Source: Thermodesulfatator atlanticus DSM 21156 (GTDB taxonomy: Bacteria > Desulfobacterota > Thermodesulfobacteria > Thermodesulfobacteriales > Thermodesulfatatoraceae). Taken from it: 64,000 bases of DNA. Location: contig NZ_ATXH01000009.1 of the NCBI RefSeq assembly GCF_000421585.1, positions 18,229 to 82,228 of the forward strand. Reading direction: 5' to 3'. Numbering within the stretch: the first letter of the stretch is position 1; the number at the start of each line of letters is the position of its first letter. The notes under the pieces are model-generated. The model ran no database searches and was not told the DNA's origin. It was given only the letters and a program-made list of their open reading frames with translations. A program made the position numbers and the translations under genes. Positions 27,343-37,293 of this stretch are shown here, one piece after another.

Positions 27343-29498
27343 AAGAATGCATAACTAAACCAAAACCGCAAAAATTTTATATTTTGGCTACTTCTCCGGG
27401 CCTCCCCAAAGAGGCCCTTACTTTAAAACATGGGGATTCTTTCGCCCTTTTTGATCCCTACGGAGATATTCGCCAGGAAGGCTTGGGAGAACAGGGAATA
27501 TACCACTGTGGCACACGCTTTCTTTCGAGGCTTGAGCTTCACTTTTGTCATGCAAGGCCTTTTTTGCTCAACTCCTCTACCACCCGCGACAATCTTATGG
27601 TGGTAAGTGACCTTACCAATCCGGACTTAATGCTTGAGGGAGAAGAATTCCTGCCCCGAGGAAGCGTTCATATTTTGCGGCAAAAATTTCTTTACCAAGG
27701 AGTATGTTACGAAGCGATACGTGTGGCTAACTTTTCTCCTTGCAAAATCCACCTGCCTTTGAGCATTTTCTTTGACGCGGATTTTATCGATATTTTCGAG
27801 ATAAGGGGAACCAGGCGGCGCAAAAGAGGGAAATTTTTCACGCAGGAGATAAAAGACGAGCAAGTAGTTTTTAAGTATCTGGGCCTTGATGGGAAATTAA
27901 GAAAAACAAAGATTGTCTTTGATCCGGCTCCAGCAGAATTAAAACCCGATTATGCCCTTTTTTATCTTGAGCTTGCACCCAAAGAAAAAAAGAATCTATT
28001 TCTGGTAATTGCCTGTCTCATGGAAGACGAAGAAGATATTTTGCCTTTTACCAAGGCCTATCTGGCAAACAGACAGGAGTTAAAAAGGCTTTACCGTGAG
28101 TCCTGTCGGGTAAGCACCACTCATGAACATTTCAATGCCTGGCTTAAAAGATCAGCAAGCGACATTTTCATGATGCTCACGCACACCCCTTATGGGCTTT
28201 ATCCCTATGCCGGGATCCCTTGGTTTAATACCTTTTTTGGGCGCGACGGCATTATCACTGCCCTTGAATGCCTCTGGCTAAATCCAGACATTGCAAGGGG
28301 GGTTCTAAAATTTTTAGCTGCAACCCAGGCTCAAGAACTTGACCCTGATGCCGATGCTGAACCAGGAAAGATTATTCATGAGATGCGTTTTGGAGAGATG
28401 GCAGCCACAGGTGAAATTCCATTTGGAAGGTATTACGGCACTATTGACGCCACACCGCTTTTTATTGTACTTGCGGGAGAATATTTTGAACGCACCCGGG
28501 ACCTGGCTTTTATTAAAGATATCTGGCCCAATCTTGAAGCTGCCTACCTGTGGATGAAACAATACGGCGACCTGGATAACGATGCTTTTCTAGAATACCA
28601 GGCATTAGAAGAAGGTTTAGTAAACAAAGGCTGGAAGGATTCACACGACAGCGTATTTCACGCTGATGGCACTATGGCCAAACACCCTATAGCGCTGGTG
28701 GAAGTGCAGGCCTATGCCTACCTTGCCTACCTTAGCCTGGCGAAACTGGCCAGACTTCTCGGAAACCCTCGCTTTGCTTCTCAGCTGGAAGAAGAGGCCC
28801 TTGTTTTGAAAAAAAACTTTTTGAGAGCCTTTTGGGATGAAGAATTAAACACCTTTGTTTTGGCCTTGGACGGCGATAAAAGGCCCTGTCGGGTATGCAC
28901 TTCCAATGCTGGCCACGTTCTTTTCGGAGACTTGGCAGAAGAAAGACAGGCCTTTTTGACAGTGGAAAAACTTTTTAGCAAAGAAATGTTTTCAGGCTGG
29001 GGTATTCGCACCCTTTCCTCTAAAGAAGTTTTATACAACCCGGTTTCTTATCATAACGGTTCTGTCTGGCCCCATGATAATGCCATTATTGCTCTTGGCC
29101 TTGCTCGTTACGGCCTTAAGCACTTTATCAATAAGATGCTTGGGGCCTTCAGTGAAGCAAGCCTTTATTTCCCGTATCACCGGATGCCTGAGCTTTTTTG
29201 CGGTTTTAGTCGACGCCCAGATCAAGGGCCTATTCCCTATCCTGTGGCGTGTAATCCACAAGCCTGGGCTGCCGGGGCCGTTTTCATGATGCTTTCCGCT
29301 GCCCTTGGGCTTAAGTTCACCGAAAGAGGACTCTGTTTTTGCCGACCTTCTTTGCCTAAGTTTTTGAGACAGGTGAGAATACGCAACTTGCTTGTTAACG
29401 GGTATCACATCGACTTTGACGTGATAAATCATGATACCGACGTGACCATCAATATTTTGCGCAAACCCAAGGGGATAGAGATTATGGTCTTGAAATAA
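27339..29498 (+). CDS. Amylo-alpha-1,6-glucosidase (glycogen-debranching type)
   Basis: A 719-residue protein. An N-terminal beta domain (about 1-235: FALFDPYGDIRQEGLGEQGIY; YHCGTRFLSRLEL) is typical of PF14742, and the C-terminal (alpha/alpha)6 GDE_C barrel covers about 265-690. Signature segments are WFNTFFGRDGIITALE, GWKDSHDSVFH and NPVSYHNGSVWPHDNAII with the catalytic acidic residues. It would hydrolyse alpha-1,6 or related glucosidic bonds in the cytoplasm. It is translationally coupled to the glycosyltransferase by ATGA. Its 3' end overlaps the convergent lpxB by 17 bp. Confidence 0.88.
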   Translation: MKECITKPKPQKFYILATSPGLPKEALTLKHGDSFALFDPYGDIRQEGLGEQGIYHCGTRFLSRLELHFCHARPFLLNSSTTRDNLMVVSDLTNPDLMLEGEEFLPRGSVHILRQKFLYQGVCYEAIRVANFSPCKIHLPLSIFFDADFIDIFEIRGTRRRKRGKFFTQEIKDEQVVFKYLGLDGKLRKTKIVFDPAPAELKPDYALFYLELAPKEKKNLFLVIACLMEDEEDILPFTKAYLANRQELKRLYRESCRVSTTHEHFNAWLKRSASDIFMMLTHTPYGLYPYAGIPWFNTFFGRDGIITALECLWLNPDIARGVLKFLAATQAQELDPDADAEPGKIIHEMRFGEMAATGEIPFGRYYGTIDATPLFIVLAGEYFERTRDLAFIKDIWPNLEAAYLWMKQYGDLDNDAFLEYQALEEGLVNKGWKDSHDSVFHADGTMAKHPIALVEVQAYAYLAYLSLAKLARLLGNPRFASQLEEEALVLKKNFLRAFWDEELNTFVLALDGDKRPCRVCTSNAGHVLFGDLAEERQAFLTVEKLFSKEMFSGWGIRTLSSKEVLYNPVSYHNGSVWPHDNAIIALGLARYGLKHFINKMLGAFSEASLYFPYHRMPELFCGFSRRPDQGPIPYPVACNPQAWAAGAVFMMLSAALGLKFTERGLCFCRPSLPKFLRQVRIRNLLVNGYHIDFDVINHDTDVTINILRKPKGIEIMVLK

Positions 29499-30648
29499 GA
29501 AACTTTGCCTGAGGAAGAAGGCCTGCCGCAAGTTCCGCTGCCCGCCAAGAGGCACCTCCCGGGCCCAAGGTTTCTTTTATTTGAGAAAGCCCTTTTCGCA
29601 CCTTATCTGCATAGTTTTTGTCTTCCAGGAACTTGAGCAACGCCTCAGCAAGATTATCAGGGGTTGCTTTTTCTTGAAGCAGTTCAGGGACTACTTCTTT
29701 TCCTGCCAAGAGATTGGGAAGACTGGCATAGGGTACCTTAACAAGCCTTTTGGCTAGAAGATAACTTAGTTTTCCCATTTTATAGGCCACTACCATGGGG
29801 ACTCCCACAATCGTTGCTTCGAGGGTTACTGTGCCTGAAGCTACCATTATGGCCTCTGATTGGGCCATAACTTCGTACTGGTATCCCTTAACAACTTTAA
29901 CGGCAGGGTTTTTTATTTTGGGGATTAGATCATCATCAATGCCTTCTGCCTTGACAATTACTCCTTGTATTCCTGGACGGCGATATTTTATTTTTTCAAA
30001 AGCTTCCAGAAATAGCGGCAGAAGAGTTCTTATTTCCCTTGGTCTGCTTCCAGGGAAGATCCCAATTAAAGGTTTGGCAAGATTAAGCCCTGCCAGGCGA
30101 AAGAAGGTTTTTCTATTCAGCGCAGGCCTTACCACGTCAATCAGAGGATGACCAACGAAATGGACCTCATAGCCGAATTTTTGGTAAAAATCCACTTCAA
30201 AGGGAAGCACTACCGCCATGCGATCCACTACTTTTTTGATGAGTTTCACGCGTCTTGTGCGCCAGGCCCAGATTTGAGGGCTGATGTAGTAAAAGACCGG
30301 GATCCCAAAGCGCTTAGCCATACGGGCAAGCCGCAAGTTGAACTCGGGAAAATCTATCAATACCAAAAGAGCCGGGGGATTTTTGCTAAAGTGTTCTTTA
30401 ATGCGGCGGAAAATAGCGATAATTTTGCGAACCTCTTGCCAAGAAGGGAGTCCCATGATGGCCAGGCTCTCTGCGGGATAAAGGCATTGAAGCCCGGCAG
30501 CTCTAAGTTTGGGCCCTCCAATTCCTACGGCATGAAGATGCGGGACAATTTCGCGCAAGGCTCTCAGGAAAGAAGCCCCGTGGAGATCCCCTGAGGCCTC
30601 TCCTGCCACTAAGAAGACATGCAGTGTCGTATCAGGTCCGGCAGACAA
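29482..30648 (-). CDS. lpxB: Lipid-A-disaccharide synthase
   Basis: A 388-residue peripheral membrane GT19 enzyme that joins UDP-2,3-diacylglucosamine and lipid X. It shows FLVAGEASGDLHG at the N-terminus, then YYISPQIWAWR and IGIFPGSRPREIRTLLPLF, then MVASGTVTLEATIVGVPMVVAYK with the donor site. A TTG start at 30648 overlaps the oxidoreductase gene by 40 bp; no ATG is available nearer the family start. It is the last gene of the lpx operon and converges on the debranching-enzyme gene. Confidence 0.94.
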   Translation of the reverse strand: MSAGPDTTLHVFLVAGEASGDLHGASFLRALREIVPHLHAVGIGGPKLRAAGLQCLYPAESLAIMGLPSWQEVRKIIAIFRRIKEHFSKNPPALLVLIDFPEFNLRLARMAKRFGIPVFYYISPQIWAWRTRRVKLIKKVVDRMAVVLPFEVDFYQKFGYEVHFVGHPLIDVVRPALNRKTFFRLAGLNLAKPLIGIFPGSRPREIRTLLPLFLEAFEKIKYRRPGIQGVIVKAEGIDDDLIPKIKNPAVKVVKGYQYEVMAQSEAIMVASGTVTLEATIVGVPMVVAYKMGKLSYLLAKRLVKVPYASLPNLLAGKEVVPELLQEKATPDNLAEALLKFLEDKNYADKVRKGLSQIKETLGPGGASWRAAELAAGLLPQAKFLISRP

Positions 30649-31598
30649 GATCCTTCTCTCGCGAGAAAATGTGCTTTTTGCTTTTCGATTTCTTTCTTGA
30701 TCCGAAAGGCAAGCTCAAGGGCTTCAAAGCCATCTTCGCCACTGACAGGAGGATGTTTTCCCGTTTTAACGGCTTCGATAAAAGCACAAATTTCTTCAAA
30801 CAACGGGTCAGGATTGGGAAATTTTTCAGGATCAGGGAGCTGGCCATTGTTAGTCTTAGAAAGCTCAACATAGGTGAAAGTGCTCTCTAGGGTATCAGCT
30901 GCAAGATAAGCCCCTTCCTGATAAACCCTAAAAGAACGGGCAGGTTTTAAGGCTATACGGCTTGCCGTCAGATTGGCCACCATGCCGTTTTTAAAATGAA
31001 TCCTGACGCTGGCGAGATCTATTTTGTCTGTGATAACCGGTGCCCCTGCGGCTTGAAGTTCTTTTATTTCGTCACCTACAATAGTGAGCATGAGATCGAT
31101 ATCGTGGATCATAAGATCAAGGATGACATCTACATCAAGACAACGTGCGGAGTATTTTGATACCCTATGGGCTTCAATAAAACGGGGATTTTTCACCTTA
31201 GATAAGAGTTTTTTAATGGCTGGGTTAAAGCGTTCAATATGGCCCACCTGAAGAATAAGCCCTAGTTCTTTGGCAAGTGAAACAAGCTTGCGGGCTTCTT
31301 CTGGCGTGCTTGCCAGGGGTTTTTCCACAAAAACATGGCAACCTGCATAAAGAGCCGCCTTCGCAACTTCAAAGTGATAAACCGTAGGAACAACTATTGA
31401 GACCGCATCAACCAAGGGTAGTACTTCCTGATAGTCATAAAATGCCTTGGTATTACATTCTTTGGCTACCGCATTGGCACGCTCTCGCAGTACGTCCACT
31501 ACTCCCACTAACTCGGCTTCAGGCAGTTTGGCCAATTTTTGAGCGTGAAAGCGGCCAAGATGGCCCACCCCTATCACTGCAATGCGCACTTTACTCAT
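30609..31598 (-). CDS. Gfo/Idh/MocA oxidoreductase, GnnA-like candidate
   Basis: A 329-residue NAD(P)-dependent oxidoreductase. The Rossmann start is RIAVIGVGHLGRFHA. VEKPLASTPEEARKL carries the EKP motif and DVILDLMIHDIDLML the catalytic region. It sits between lpxI and lpxB. In Acidithiobacillus and others a Gfo/Idh enzyme in this setting, GnnA, oxidises UDP-GlcNAc at C3 so that GnnB can install an amino group for amide-linked lipid A. No gnnB aminotransferase is in the window, so that role is a hypothesis. It overlaps lpxI by 8 bp. Confidence 0.82.
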   Translation of the reverse strand: MSKVRIAVIGVGHLGRFHAQKLAKLPEAELVGVVDVLRERANAVAKECNTKAFYDYQEVLPLVDAVSIVVPTVYHFEVAKAALYAGCHVFVEKPLASTPEEARKLVSLAKELGLILQVGHIERFNPAIKKLLSKVKNPRFIEAHRVSKYSARCLDVDVILDLMIHDIDLMLTIVGDEIKELQAAGAPVITDKIDLASVRIHFKNGMVANLTASRIALKPARSFRVYQEGAYLAADTLESTFTYVELSKTNNGQLPDPEKFPNPDPLFEEICAFIEAVKTGKHPPVSGEDGFEALELAFRIKKEIEKQKAHFLAREGSCLPDLIRHCMSS

Positions 31599-32391
31599 AT
31601 CGAACTCCCACCACCACTATACCGTTCTTATCAGCTAAAGACAAAGCCTCTTCCCGATTAAAAAAAAGCGAACGGTGTGCTTCAAGGGCCAACACCTTGG
31701 CACGCGCGGCTATCATTTCTTTGATGGTATCTAACCCTGCTGAAGGCAGATCAAAACGGGGATCCTGCGTGGGCTTGAATACTTTGACTACTACGGTGTC
31801 TTTAAGTAGCTTTCCGGCCCTTGCTATGGTAGCGTCTGTGCCTTCAAGGGCCTCAACCGCAACAACCATGCGGTCTTTCACTACTACGCATTGGCCTATA
31901 TCGAGCTCTCCAATGGCCTTTGCAATGGAAAAACCGTAAATAATGTCTTCAAGCTGCTTTTTATTGGGTTTTTTTCTGGTCAAGATCCCTGCTGGTGTAA
32001 GCAACTCAGGCAGGTACTTGGTAGGGGAGATGACCTTTGCACCGGTTTTTTCTATTTCTTCCGCTGCAAGGCGCAAAATATCGTCGTCGTTTCTGGTGCG
32101 CAGTTTGCGCCAGAGCAGTATTGTTTTGAGGTCTGGTTTGGCTTCTGAAATCACTTTGCTTTTACGAATGCGCCCGGCAAAGGCTACTTCCTGAGCGTCA
32201 TTTTCCTTAAGAACCTTAAGGAGTTTCCCAAATTTGGTAAGGGGCAGTACGTAATATTTGTCTGCAAATTGTGCCAGGCTGTGGTTGGCATGGCCATTAA
32301 AAGTTACCACTAGCAAAGGTTTTCCGGCTTCCTTTACGGCTTTGGCAAATAGTAAAGGATATTGTCCTTCTCCAGCAATAAGGGCTATCAT
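31591..32391 (-). CDS. lpxI: UDP-2,3-diacylglucosamine pyrophosphatase, LpxI type
   Basis: A 266-residue protein of the DUF1009 family, which replaces LpxH in many deltaproteobacteria and alphaproteobacteria. It hydrolyses UDP-diacylglucosamine to lipid X. The start IALIAGEGQYPLLFAKAV and the central VVKDRMVVAVEALEGTDATI, with VVKVFKPTQDPRFDLPSAG near the C-terminus, are characteristic. It lies between lpxA (15 bp upstream) and the oxidoreductase gene, so the pathway order is preserved. Confidence 0.93.
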   Translation of the reverse strand: MIALIAGEGQYPLLFAKAVKEAGKPLLVVTFNGHANHSLAQFADKYYVLPLTKFGKLLKVLKENDAQEVAFAGRIRKSKVISEAKPDLKTILLWRKLRTRNDDDILRLAAEEIEKTGAKVISPTKYLPELLTPAGILTRKKPNKKQLEDIIYGFSIAKAIGELDIGQCVVVKDRMVVAVEALEGTDATIARAGKLLKDTVVVKVFKPTQDPRFDLPSAGLDTIKEMIAARAKVLALEAHRSLFFNREEALSLADKNGIVVVGVRYE

Positions 32392-32406
32392 TTTGTGTTA
32401 AGCTTT

Positions 32407-33198
32407 TTATTCTCCTAAGGCTTTACGTATAGCGCCGCGTTTTGAGTCTTCTTTGAGAAAAGCTACAAATTTTTGCACTATATCGTCTTCAGGGAAACTT
32501 TCTTCAATTCTCGCAAGGGCTTCTTTTAACGTTCCTTCGCGCAGGTAAATTTTAAGGGCTTTGCTAAGCTTGCGAATAGCGTCTGAAGAAAGCTTTGCCC
32601 GCCTAAGCCCCACCAAATTGAGCCCGACAATCTTTGCTGGACTGCCAAAAACCCTCACAAAAGGCGGGACGTCTTTGTCCACCCCGCTTAAGCCGGCAAC
32701 AAAAGAAAGCTCTCCTAGCCGACAGAACTGATGCACAGCAGAGTTTCCACCGATAACCACCCCTTTTCCAATTTTTACATGACCACCCAGGTTCACGGTG
32801 TTGGTGAGGATTACTTCATCGGCAAGCACACAATCATGGCCCACGTGGGCATAAGCCATAATAAAGCACCTGTTGCCAATGCGGGTAAGGCCTTGATCAA
32901 GGGTGGTGCCCCGGTGGATAGAAGCATATTCCCGTATGATATTTTCGTCGCCTATTTCTACACGGGTACCACGCCCCTGGCAGGCAAGATGCTGAGGGGC
33001 AGCTCCAATAGTGACAAAAGGGCCAATTTGATTTTTTTTGCCAATTGTTGTCCCTTCGTAGATGATGGCGTAGGGGCCGACAGAAGTGCCATCGCCAATA
33101 ATGACGTTTTTTTCAATTATGGCGCCAGGGCCAATAGTTACGTCTTCTCCCAATTCTGCTGAAGGGTCAACTATTGCTTGCGGATGAATCTCTGCCAT
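32407..33198 (-). CDS. lpxA: UDP-N-acetylglucosamine O-acyltransferase
   Basis: The first enzyme of lipid A synthesis; 263 residues forming a left-handed beta-helix. Hexapeptide repeats run from IHPQAIVDPSAELGEDVTIG to about residue 190, with the catalytic His in MAYAHVGHDC and GGNSAVHQFCRLG in the acyl-chain ruler region. ATG 33198 gives the canonical MAEIHPQA start and shares its first base with the fabZ stop (TAATG). A frame open to 33231 is not supported. If the neighbouring oxidoreductase is GnnA, this LpxA may prefer the 3-amino sugar. Confidence 0.95.
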   Translation of the reverse strand: MAEIHPQAIVDPSAELGEDVTIGPGAIIEKNVIIGDGTSVGPYAIIYEGTTIGKKNQIGPFVTIGAAPQHLACQGRGTRVEIGDENIIREYASIHRGTTLDQGLTRIGNRCFIMAYAHVGHDCVLADEVILTNTVNLGGHVKIGKGVVIGGNSAVHQFCRLGELSFVAGLSGVDKDVPPFVRVFGSPAKIVGLNLVGLRRAKLSSDAIRKLSKALKIYLREGTLKEALARIEESFPEDDIVQKFVAFLKEDSKRGAIRKALGE

Positions 33199-33632
33199 TA
33201 GCGCACCGCCGCTATTACTTCTGCTTCGCAAACAAGTTTATCGCCAACAAAGGCTTTGCCACTAGTGCGATGGATATTTCGCTTTGATTTGATACCTTCT
33301 ATCACCATGCGCACCGTGTCTCCCGGATAAACAGGGGCACGAAACCTTGCCTTTTCTATCCCGGCAAAGAAAAATAGCCTGTCCTGGTATTCTGGTTTCA
33401 TTTTTTTAAAGAAGATAATGCCGACCTGCGCAAGGGCCTCTACTAAAATCACCCCAGGCACTACCGGCTCACCGGGGAAATGTCCCTGGAAGAACTGCTC
33501 ATTCCAGGTAAAACACTTTATAGCTTCAATCATCGGTACTTCGGGATCAAGTTTTACAACCCTGTCCACAAAAAGAAACGGAAACCTATGTGGCAAAAGC
33601 TCAAGGATCTCCTTATGATCAATCGTTATCAT
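33198..33632 (-). CDS. fabZ: 3-hydroxyacyl-ACP dehydratase FabZ
   Basis: A 144-residue hot-dog fold dehydratase of fatty-acid elongation. It has [14 protein letters not shown] with the catalytic His, then [22 protein letters not shown] with the catalytic Glu. ATG 33632 has GGAGAAAG at the right distance; the extra residues of the frame open to 33647 are not conserved. Its location between lpxD and lpxA, with small overlaps on both sides, is the classic arrangement that balances phospholipid and lipid A synthesis. Confidence 0.95.
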   Translation of the reverse strand: MITIDHKEILELLPHRFPFLFVDRVVKLDPEVPMIEAIKCFTWNEQFFQGHFPGEPVVPGVILVEALAQVGIIFFKKMKPEYQDRLFFFAGIEKARFRAPVYPGDTVRMVIEGIKSKRNIHRTSGKAFVGDKLVCEAEVIAAVR

Positions 33633-34653
33633 GGACTTTCTCCTCAAGTTCTTTTAATCTTGCTCTAAGTTCGCGGATTTCTTTTATCAGATCCGGAAGC
33701 TTTTCGTAAGCAGCCACACAGCGCCGCCATTTGGCGATTTCCATGGCTGGGGCTCCTGCTACGGCTTTGCCTGGTGGTACTTCTTTGGCAATGCCTGCTT
33801 TGGCCGCGACAATGGCTCTTTCCCCGACATGGTTGGATACCCCTGCCTGGCCACCCATCATTACAAAATCGCCGATTCTCACGCTTCCTGTGATGCCCAC
33901 CTGCCCTGCAAAAACGCAAGCCTTACCAATACGCACGTTATGGGCAATCTGAACCAGGTTGTCTATCTTGCTTCCGGCACCAATGCTGGTCACCCCAAAA
34001 GTGGCACGATCGACAGTGGTGTTGGCGCCGATTTCAACTTCTTCGCCAATTTCAACCCTGCCAAAATGCGGAATCTTTAAATGCTTTCCTTCTTCCTGGG
34101 CATAGCCAAAACCATCAGCGCCAATTACTGCTCCGGCATGTACGATGGCGTTATTAGCAATTTTGGTGCGGGGGTAAATAACCGCGTTGGGATAAATGAC
34201 TGTGCCTTCTCCGATTTCAGCCCCCTGACCTACGTAAACACCGGGATAAAGAATAGCCCCTGCTTTTATCTTGGCCCCCCGAGCCACATAAACAAAGGGA
34301 TATATGCTCGCTTCTTCGTGGATTTCAGCTCCTTCTTCGATAAAGGCCAGAGAACTTACGCCTTTGGGATGCTCTGGTTCTTCATAAAAAAGCCAAGCAA
34401 CTTTGGCCAGTGCTGCCCGAACGTTGGGTACCACCAAGAAACTTTTTCCGCTAAGTCTTTGAAGAAGATTCGGAGGGATGATAAGGGCCTTTGCCTTTGA
34501 TTTTTGTGCTGCTTCTACAAACCTTCCTGTCTCCACAAAAGAAAGGTCAGTTTCCTCTGCAAGGTCAAGGGCAGTTACGCCTGAAACTTCTAAATCTTCG
34601 CCTTCTAATTTTGCACCTATTAAACTGGCAAGTTCACTTAGTTTCTTTTTCAA
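33619..34653 (-). CDS. lpxD: UDP-3-O-acylglucosamine N-acyltransferase
   Basis: The third step of lipid A synthesis. The 344-residue protein has an N-terminal UDP-binding domain ([14 protein letters not shown]), a long hexapeptide beta-helix (about 100-300; [19 protein letters not shown] with the catalytic His region) and a C-terminal coiled coil (about 310-343). It heads the lpxD-fabZ-lpxA-lpxI-oxidoreductase-lpxB series and lies 61 bp after the thiouridylase-like gene, so an internal promoter is possible. Confidence 0.95.
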   Translation of the reverse strand: MKKKLSELASLIGAKLEGEDLEVSGVTALDLAEETDLSFVETGRFVEAAQKSKAKALIIPPNLLQRLSGKSFLVVPNVRAALAKVAWLFYEEPEHPKGVSSLAFIEEGAEIHEEASIYPFVYVARGAKIKAGAILYPGVYVGQGAEIGEGTVIYPNAVIYPRTKIANNAIVHAGAVIGADGFGYAQEEGKHLKIPHFGRVEIGEEVEIGANTTVDRATFGVTSIGAGSKIDNLVQIAHNVRIGKACVFAGQVGITGSVRIGDFVMMGGQAGVSNHVGERAIVAAKAGIAKEVPPGKAVAGAPAMEIAKWRRCVAAYEKLPDLIKEIRELRARLKELEEKVHDND

Positions 34654-34714
34654 TTGCGTGCCCCTTTTGTTTTTTTGTCATCATACAATCCCTAGAAGAA
34701 CTGGCCAATTCTTC

Positions 34715-35677
34715 TTAAACCAGAATAATATTTTCTTCTCCGTTTGAAATTATTCGTACCGCGACATTTTCATTTTTGCGGGCTTTTGGTGCGTATTTTT
34801 TTACTAACTTGGCTCCTTCTAAAAGATCGTCTTTGCAAAGTATTAAAAAGATCCCAGTTGGGCCAGGGAAATCGCGCAGTTTAAGTATGGTGTCACCGGG
34901 TTCACTAAGTGTTTTAATGCGCTCGTTTTCTTCGGCATCACGCCCTAAAACAAGCCAACTTCCGTGAGGCAGCTCAAAATGCCTGCCAAAGGTGAGTAGC
35001 TCTGCTTCTTTGGGAGTTACCTCTTCTTCTTTTTCGAAAAAACGTTTAATTCGCGGCGCAAGGGATGGATCTGTTAAAAGGCACCCCCCAGCAGGAGAAG
35101 GAATTTTTTTTAGGCCCAATTCTTTAGCAAGGGCGAGCTGGCGTTTGCGCCCACGACCTGCAATATCAAGTAGTTTTGACCTATCAACAAGCCCTTCACG
35201 CTCCGGCTTGGTTTCTTTTAGTTTCAAGGCACAAAGAGGCCTAAGCAAAATATCTTCCACCTGGGCTTGTTTTTCAATGTGGCGTAAAATATTGCGCAAC
35301 TGACTCATAGGACGTTGTCCAACCACTTCACCGGTTGCCAAAAACTGAGCAGAAACGTGAGGAAGCATCTTTTTGGCATGTTTTAGCATAAGGATCTTGC
35401 AATCAATACACGGATTGAACTGTGAACCGTAACCGTGTGGCGGCTTCTTTAACATTGCCAAGTATTCTTTGGTTATGTCCTTTATTATGCCACGGTGAAA
35501 TCCAAATTCCTCACGGACATAAGTGTCAAATTCTTTTTCTTTTCCTTTCCATTTCCAGCCAAAAAAAGGAGTGATAAAACGCACGGCGTAAACTTCGATA
35601 CCTTGTAAGGCAAGGATTTTGCCGGCCAAAATGCTATCAAGGCCCTCTGAGAAAAGTAAAAGCGCGCGGGCCTTCAT
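34715..35677 (-). CDS. MnmA/ThiI-like PP-loop tRNA thiolation protein
   Basis: A 320-residue PP-loop ATPase related to tRNA 2- or 4-thiouridine synthases. The ATP site is LLFSEGLDSILAG (residues 7-19). Cys90-X2-Cys93 in NPCIDCK and the Cys in SPAGGCLLTDP are probable sulfur-transfer or cluster residues, and GEVVGQRPMSQ lies between them. The C-terminal 100 residues resemble the DUF814 (NFACT-R-like) domain found fused to such proteins. It is shorter than true MnmA and lacks THUMP, so the modified position is uncertain. It overlaps recN by 4 bp. Confidence 0.75.
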   Translation of the reverse strand: MKARALLLFSEGLDSILAGKILALQGIEVYAVRFITPFFGWKWKGKEKEFDTYVREEFGFHRGIIKDITKEYLAMLKKPPHGYGSQFNPCIDCKILMLKHAKKMLPHVSAQFLATGEVVGQRPMSQLRNILRHIEKQAQVEDILLRPLCALKLKETKPEREGLVDRSKLLDIAGRGRKRQLALAKELGLKKIPSPAGGCLLTDPSLAPRIKRFFEKEEEVTPKEAELLTFGRHFELPHGSWLVLGRDAEENERIKTLSEPGDTILKLRDFPGPTGIFLILCKDDLLEGAKLVKKYAPKARKNENVAVRIISNGEENIILV

Positions 35678-37293
35678 CTTGCAAGAAGCCTCCTAGCCAG
35701 CTCAAGGGCGTTTGGCTCACCAAGCATCCGGGCAATTTCTTTAGTTCTTTCCTGGAAATTAAGTTCTTTTATACGGGTTGTTGCTTTTTCGCCTTCTATC
35801 TTTTTCTCTACCACAAAATGCTGGTCAGCAAGGGCAGCAAGCTGGGGCAAATGAGTAACGCAAATAACTTGCTGAGCCCGGGCCAGTTCTTTTAAGAGCG
35901 TGCCAAGCTTATGAGCCACCATCCCGCCAACTCCAGCGTCAATCTCGTCAAACACAAGGGTCTCTGTAGCCTCTTTTTGGGAGACCGCCGCTTTAATAGC
36001 CAGAAAGAAGCGGGAAAGCTCACCCCCTGAGGCCACTTCCCTAAGAGGTCTCAAAGGACTTTGGGGATTTGTCTTCACCAGAAAATCTACCAAATCGATG
36101 CCGCTTTTTGATAGTTCCTCTCGGGAAAAATGAATACGAAATCTTGCCCCTTCAAGGGCCAGGTCTTTCAAATAAGAGTTTATTTTGTGAGAAAGAAGCT
36201 CGGCTTTTTCTTTTCGTTTTAGGGAAAGCTCTTCTGCCAGGGCTTCTGCTTTGCTGCGTGCGTTTTCTGTTTTTTCTTCAAGCTCTTTCAATTGGTCTTC
36301 GCCAGTGGTTAACCGGGCAAGTTCTTTTTTTATTTGTTCGTAATGGGCTAAGACATCTTGAAGGGTAGGGCCATATTTTCTCTTCAGGCGTTTCAATTGA
36401 TAAAGCCTTTCTTCAAGGGCTTCAAGTTCTCCTTCTTCGGTAGCAAGGTTCCTCAGATAAGAAGTAAGTTCACCCGCAAGGTCTTCTGACTCAAAAACAA
36501 GGCTTTCAAGCCTTTTCGCCAAAGGTTCAAGCTCCCTGCTAAACTCAATGGCCTGACTCAGGCTCTTCCTTGCCTGGGAAAAAGCGGCGTATCCGGTTTC
36601 AAGTTGGCTGCGTGCATCCTTTACCAGGGATTCCAGGCGGGCAAGATTCTTGAGCACAAAAAGCCTTTCTTCGATTTCTTCGTCTTCTCCTGGTTGAGGG
36701 GCTACGTTTTCGATTTCTTTTAGCTGAAAATTTAGAAAGTCTTCTTCTTTTAAAGCGCTACTTATTTTCTCCCGCAGGTGATTTAATGCGTGAGCCAGGT
36801 CCTGGTATTCTTTAAAGGCCTTTTGGTACTTTTCCCGCAGGTCAAGAAGCCCGCCAAAGGCATCAAGCAGAAAGAGCCTGGTTTCTGCGGCGTTTATGCT
36901 TTGGTACTCGTGCTGTCCGGCAATAATAACCTTGCCCGCTAAAATTTGCCCAAGCATCTGCAGGGTAATAGGTGAGCCGTTTAAGTAAATGCGTGACCTC
37001 TCTTTCGTAATAACACGCCTTATGATGATTTCGTCTTCAGGCTCAAGACCTAATTCTTCAAGCTTTGCCGCGGTCTCAGGAGAGTTTTCCCACACGGCTT
37101 CGATTATGGCTTGTTTGGCTCCAGGCCTTATGACCTGGGGGCCTCCTCGGGCCCCTGAGGCCAATTTCAGACTTTTTACCAAAAGAGACTTCCCTGCGCC
37201 GGTCTCCCCGGTAAATACAACAAAGCCCGGCTCAAATTTGAGTCGGGCTTCTTCGATTAAGACATAGTCTTTTAGTCTTAACTCAAGCAGCAT
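35674..37293 (-). CDS. recN: DNA repair ATPase RecN
   Basis: A 539-residue SMC-like protein acting in double-strand break repair. It has Walker A FTGETGAGKSLLVKSL (residues about 28-43), and two coiled-coil arms (about 150-380) separated by a short hinge. ASGGELSRFFLAIKAA is the signature and TLVFDEIDAGVGGMVA Walker B, with VICVTHLPQLAALADQHFVV near the end. The gene starts directly after the asd stop and overlaps the following gene by 4 bp. Confidence 0.95.
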   Translation of the reverse strand: MLLELRLKDYVLIEEARLKFEPGFVVFTGETGAGKSLLVKSLKLASGARGGPQVIRPGAKQAIIEAVWENSPETAAKLEELGLEPEDEIIIRRVITKERSRIYLNGSPITLQMLGQILAGKVIIAGQHEYQSINAAETRLFLLDAFGGLLDLREKYQKAFKEYQDLAHALNHLREKISSALKEEDFLNFQLKEIENVAPQPGEDEEIEERLFVLKNLARLESLVKDARSQLETGYAAFSQARKSLSQAIEFSRELEPLAKRLESLVFESEDLAGELTSYLRNLATEEGELEALEERLYQLKRLKRKYGPTLQDVLAHYEQIKKELARLTTGEDQLKELEEKTENARSKAEALAEELSLKRKEKAELLSHKINSYLKDLALEGARFRIHFSREELSKSGIDLVDFLVKTNPQSPLRPLREVASGGELSRFFLAIKAAVSQKEATETLVFDEIDAGVGGMVAHKLGTLLKELARAQQVICVTHLPQLAALADQHFVVEKKIEGEKATTRIKELNFQERTKEIARMLGEPNALELARRLLAR

